Assembly: GCA_015661795.1 (NCBI GenBank) | Contig: DQVJ01000006.1 | Location: 1 to 5,117, forward strand | DNA from: Sulfurovum sp. | GTDB lineage: Bacteria > Campylobacterota > Campylobacteria > Campylobacterales > Sulfurovaceae | Length of the DNA stretch: 5,117 nucleotides | Reading direction: 5' to 3' | Part shown: positions 4,125 to 5,117 of the stretch, piece after piece | Numbering within the stretch: position 1 is the stretch's first letter | Layout of the letters: the number at the start of each line of letters is the position of its first letter | Program-made: the position numbers and the translations under genes | Notes under the pieces: model-generated | What the model was told of the DNA's origin: nothing | The model's input: only the letters and a program-made list of their open reading frames with translations | The model's database searches: none

Positions 4125-5105
4125 ATGTTAAAGAACAAGGTAAGTATATATAGTATGTTAGTACTCATGATGTTGTCTGGGTGTGCAACTCCCAGTGCTT
4201 CAGAGTTTGGAGAGATTAAAAATGCATGTGCATTAGGTGATGGAAATGCATGTTATAGTTTAGGTAAGATGTATATTGAAGGTATAGGTACAGATAAAAG
4301 TTACTATCAGGCGAGAGAGGCTTATAAACGTGGATGTAAAAAAGCAAACCATGAAGACTCATGTAGTGAATTTGGAAAGATGGAAGTCCAAGGTTTAGGT
4401 GAGAGACGTGATGATTATGTGGTGAAGAAAAACACAGACAAGAGTCAAGAGTACTCTAGTGTAAACCCGAAGTTATTTGAGAGTACAAAAAATGCTTGTA
4501 TGAAAGGTGATGGTGATGCTTGCTATAGTCTAGGAGAGATGTATGTTAAGGGTATAGGTACAGATAAAAGTAATAAAAAGGCACTTCAAGCCTATACTAC
4601 AGGTTGTGAGTTGAGTAGTAAACGCACTTTTGATTCTTGTTATAAGTTAGGGACATTCTATGTTAAAGGAGTAGGTGTACGACGTAATTATACTAAAGCA
4701 AAAAAACTTTTTGAACATACATGTAATGAAACATACTCAAAAGGTTGTGCTGATTTAGGGCATATGTATCTTTATGGAAATGGGGTAAAACAAGACTATT
4801 CTCAAGCGGTCAGTTTGTTAGAAAGGGCGTGTAAGGAAGATGATGCAAAATCATGTTCTACTTTAGGTACATTATATATTACAGCGCAAGGGGTGAAAGA
4901 AGATTATAAAAAAGCCCATGATTTTTTTGATCAAGCATGTCAAGCTCGAGATGCACTGGGATGTTATAATATGGGTAATATATATGAGAATGGTATAGGC
5001 AGAGAGCAAAATAAACAAGATGCCATGCATTTTTATGGCTTAGCATGTGATGGTGGCATTCAAGAGGGATGCCAAAGCTTGAAACTATTGGAGAAAAAGA
5101 TTTAA
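4125..5105 (+). CDS. Sel1-repeat, cysteine-rich lipoprotein (Helicobacter Hcp-like)
   Basis: Residues 1-19 are a lipoprotein signal peptide with Lys3 and Lys5, a hydrophobic core, and the lipobox Leu-Ser-Gly-Cys20. Ala21 at +2 favours outer-membrane sorting, though that rule is known mainly from enterobacteria. The mature protein is built of eight Sel1-like helix-turn-helix units, each with a cysteine pair: 35/43, 71/80, 125/133, 161/172, 200/208, 236/244, 272/280 and 308/316. The unit length is mostly 36 residues, with YSLGxMYxxGxG signatures. This is the disulfide-stapled Sel1 architecture of Helicobacter Hcp proteins. The first two units are separated from the third by an 18-residue insertion, and the units at 33-62 and 123-152 are near copies. 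Sel1 proteins usually serve as protein-binding scaffolds. Some Hcp members bind penicillin, but I see no basis for calling this a beta-lactamase. It follows the kinase-like gene by 70 bp on the same strand, so a shared envelope role is plausible. Confidence 0.93.
   Translation: MLKNKVSIYSMLVLMMLSGCATPSASEFGEIKNACALGDGNACYSLGKMYIEGIGTDKSYYQAREAYKRGCKKANHEDSCSEFGKMEVQGLGERRDDYVVKKNTDKSQEYSSVNPKLFESTKNACMKGDGDACYSLGEMYVKGIGTDKSNKKALQAYTTGCELSSKRTFDSCYKLGTFYVKGVGVRRNYTKAKKLFEHTCNETYSKGCADLGHMYLYGNGVKQDYSQAVSLLERACKEDDAKSCSTLGTLYITAQGVKEDYKKAHDFFDQACQARDALGCYNMGNIYENGIGREQNKQDAMHFYGLACDGGIQEGCQSLKLLEKKI
4281..4571 (+). repeat. Direct repeat pair at 270-bp offset inside the Sel1 gene
   Basis: Bases 4281-4301 and 4551-4571 are an identical 21-base stretch (GGTATAGGTACAGATAAAAG plus T) encoding GIGTDKS. 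They lie within longer similar segments encoding KNAC...GDG.ACYSLG.MY..GIGTDKS, starting near 4221 and 4491. The spacing of exactly 90 codons and the matching third positions indicate a relatively recent in-frame duplication of a two-repeat block. Confidence 0.75.
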
Positions 5106-5114
5106 AAGATTTAA
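5097..5114 (+). repeat. 9-bp tandem repeat duplicating the Sel1 stop codon
   Basis: AAGATTTAA occurs twice in tandem (5097-5105 and 5106-5114), and a third copy begins at 5115 before the window ends. The first copy contains the stop codon, and the second repeats it in frame, so read-through would add only Lys-Ile. It is probably a small slippage duplication. Confidence 0.6.
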
Positions 5115-5117
5115 AAG

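Noticed and set aside
4281..4571. Repeats in the Sel1 gene as a CRISPR array or mobile element
   Set aside because: The repeats are in-frame codon repeats with diverged copies and no spacers, terminal inverted repeats or transposase.
4125..5105. Calling the Sel1 lipoprotein a beta-lactamase by analogy with HcpA
   Set aside because: The name spreads by annotation transfer. No Ser-x-x-Lys beta-lactamase framework or metal site is evident in the sequence.

Overview
The window is about two-thirds A+T by eye. Its gene types point to a member of the Campylobacterota (Epsilonproteobacteria), perhaps a Sulfurovum- or Sulfurimonas-like organism: a cysteine-paired Sel1 lipoprotein of the Helicobacter Hcp type, Lys/Ile/Asn-rich proteins, and promoters with a strong extended -10 and no clear -35. 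This placement is inferred from style and not from a marker gene.

Layout, left to right. (1) The 3' part of a + strand gene for a TIGR01777-type NAD(P)-binding epimerase-like protein, cut by the left window edge. (2) Convergent to it, a compact - strand pair: a low-molecular-weight protein tyrosine phosphatase (LMW-PTP, TTG start) followed by cutA, overlapping by 14 bp. (3) A 237-bp divergent intergenic region with candidate extended -10 elements facing both ways, a stem-loop and a 10-bp palindrome. (4) A 745-residue + strand membrane protein with an N-terminal Ser/Thr-kinase fold, one transmembrane helix, and a large putative periplasmic part ending in a four-cysteine domain. (5) After 70 bp, a 326-residue lipoprotein with eight cysteine-paired Sel1-like repeats, which ends 12 bp before the right edge.

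The most notable content is the kinase-like protein. It keeps the VAIK-type lysine, the alpha-C glutamate, the catalytic-loop aspartate and the APE-like motif. It has lost the glycine-rich loop, the HRD arginine, and both the aspartate and glycine of DFG (the motif reads G-F-Y). It therefore looks like a membrane-anchored pseudokinase, or a strongly atypical kinase, that couples a cytoplasmic module to the periplasm. The adjacent Sel1 lipoprotein is a plausible envelope partner, and the divergent phosphatase may or may not be functionally linked. The epimerase-like protein and CutA look like ordinary housekeeping or accessory genes. I saw no RNA genes, insertion sequences or CRISPR arrays.
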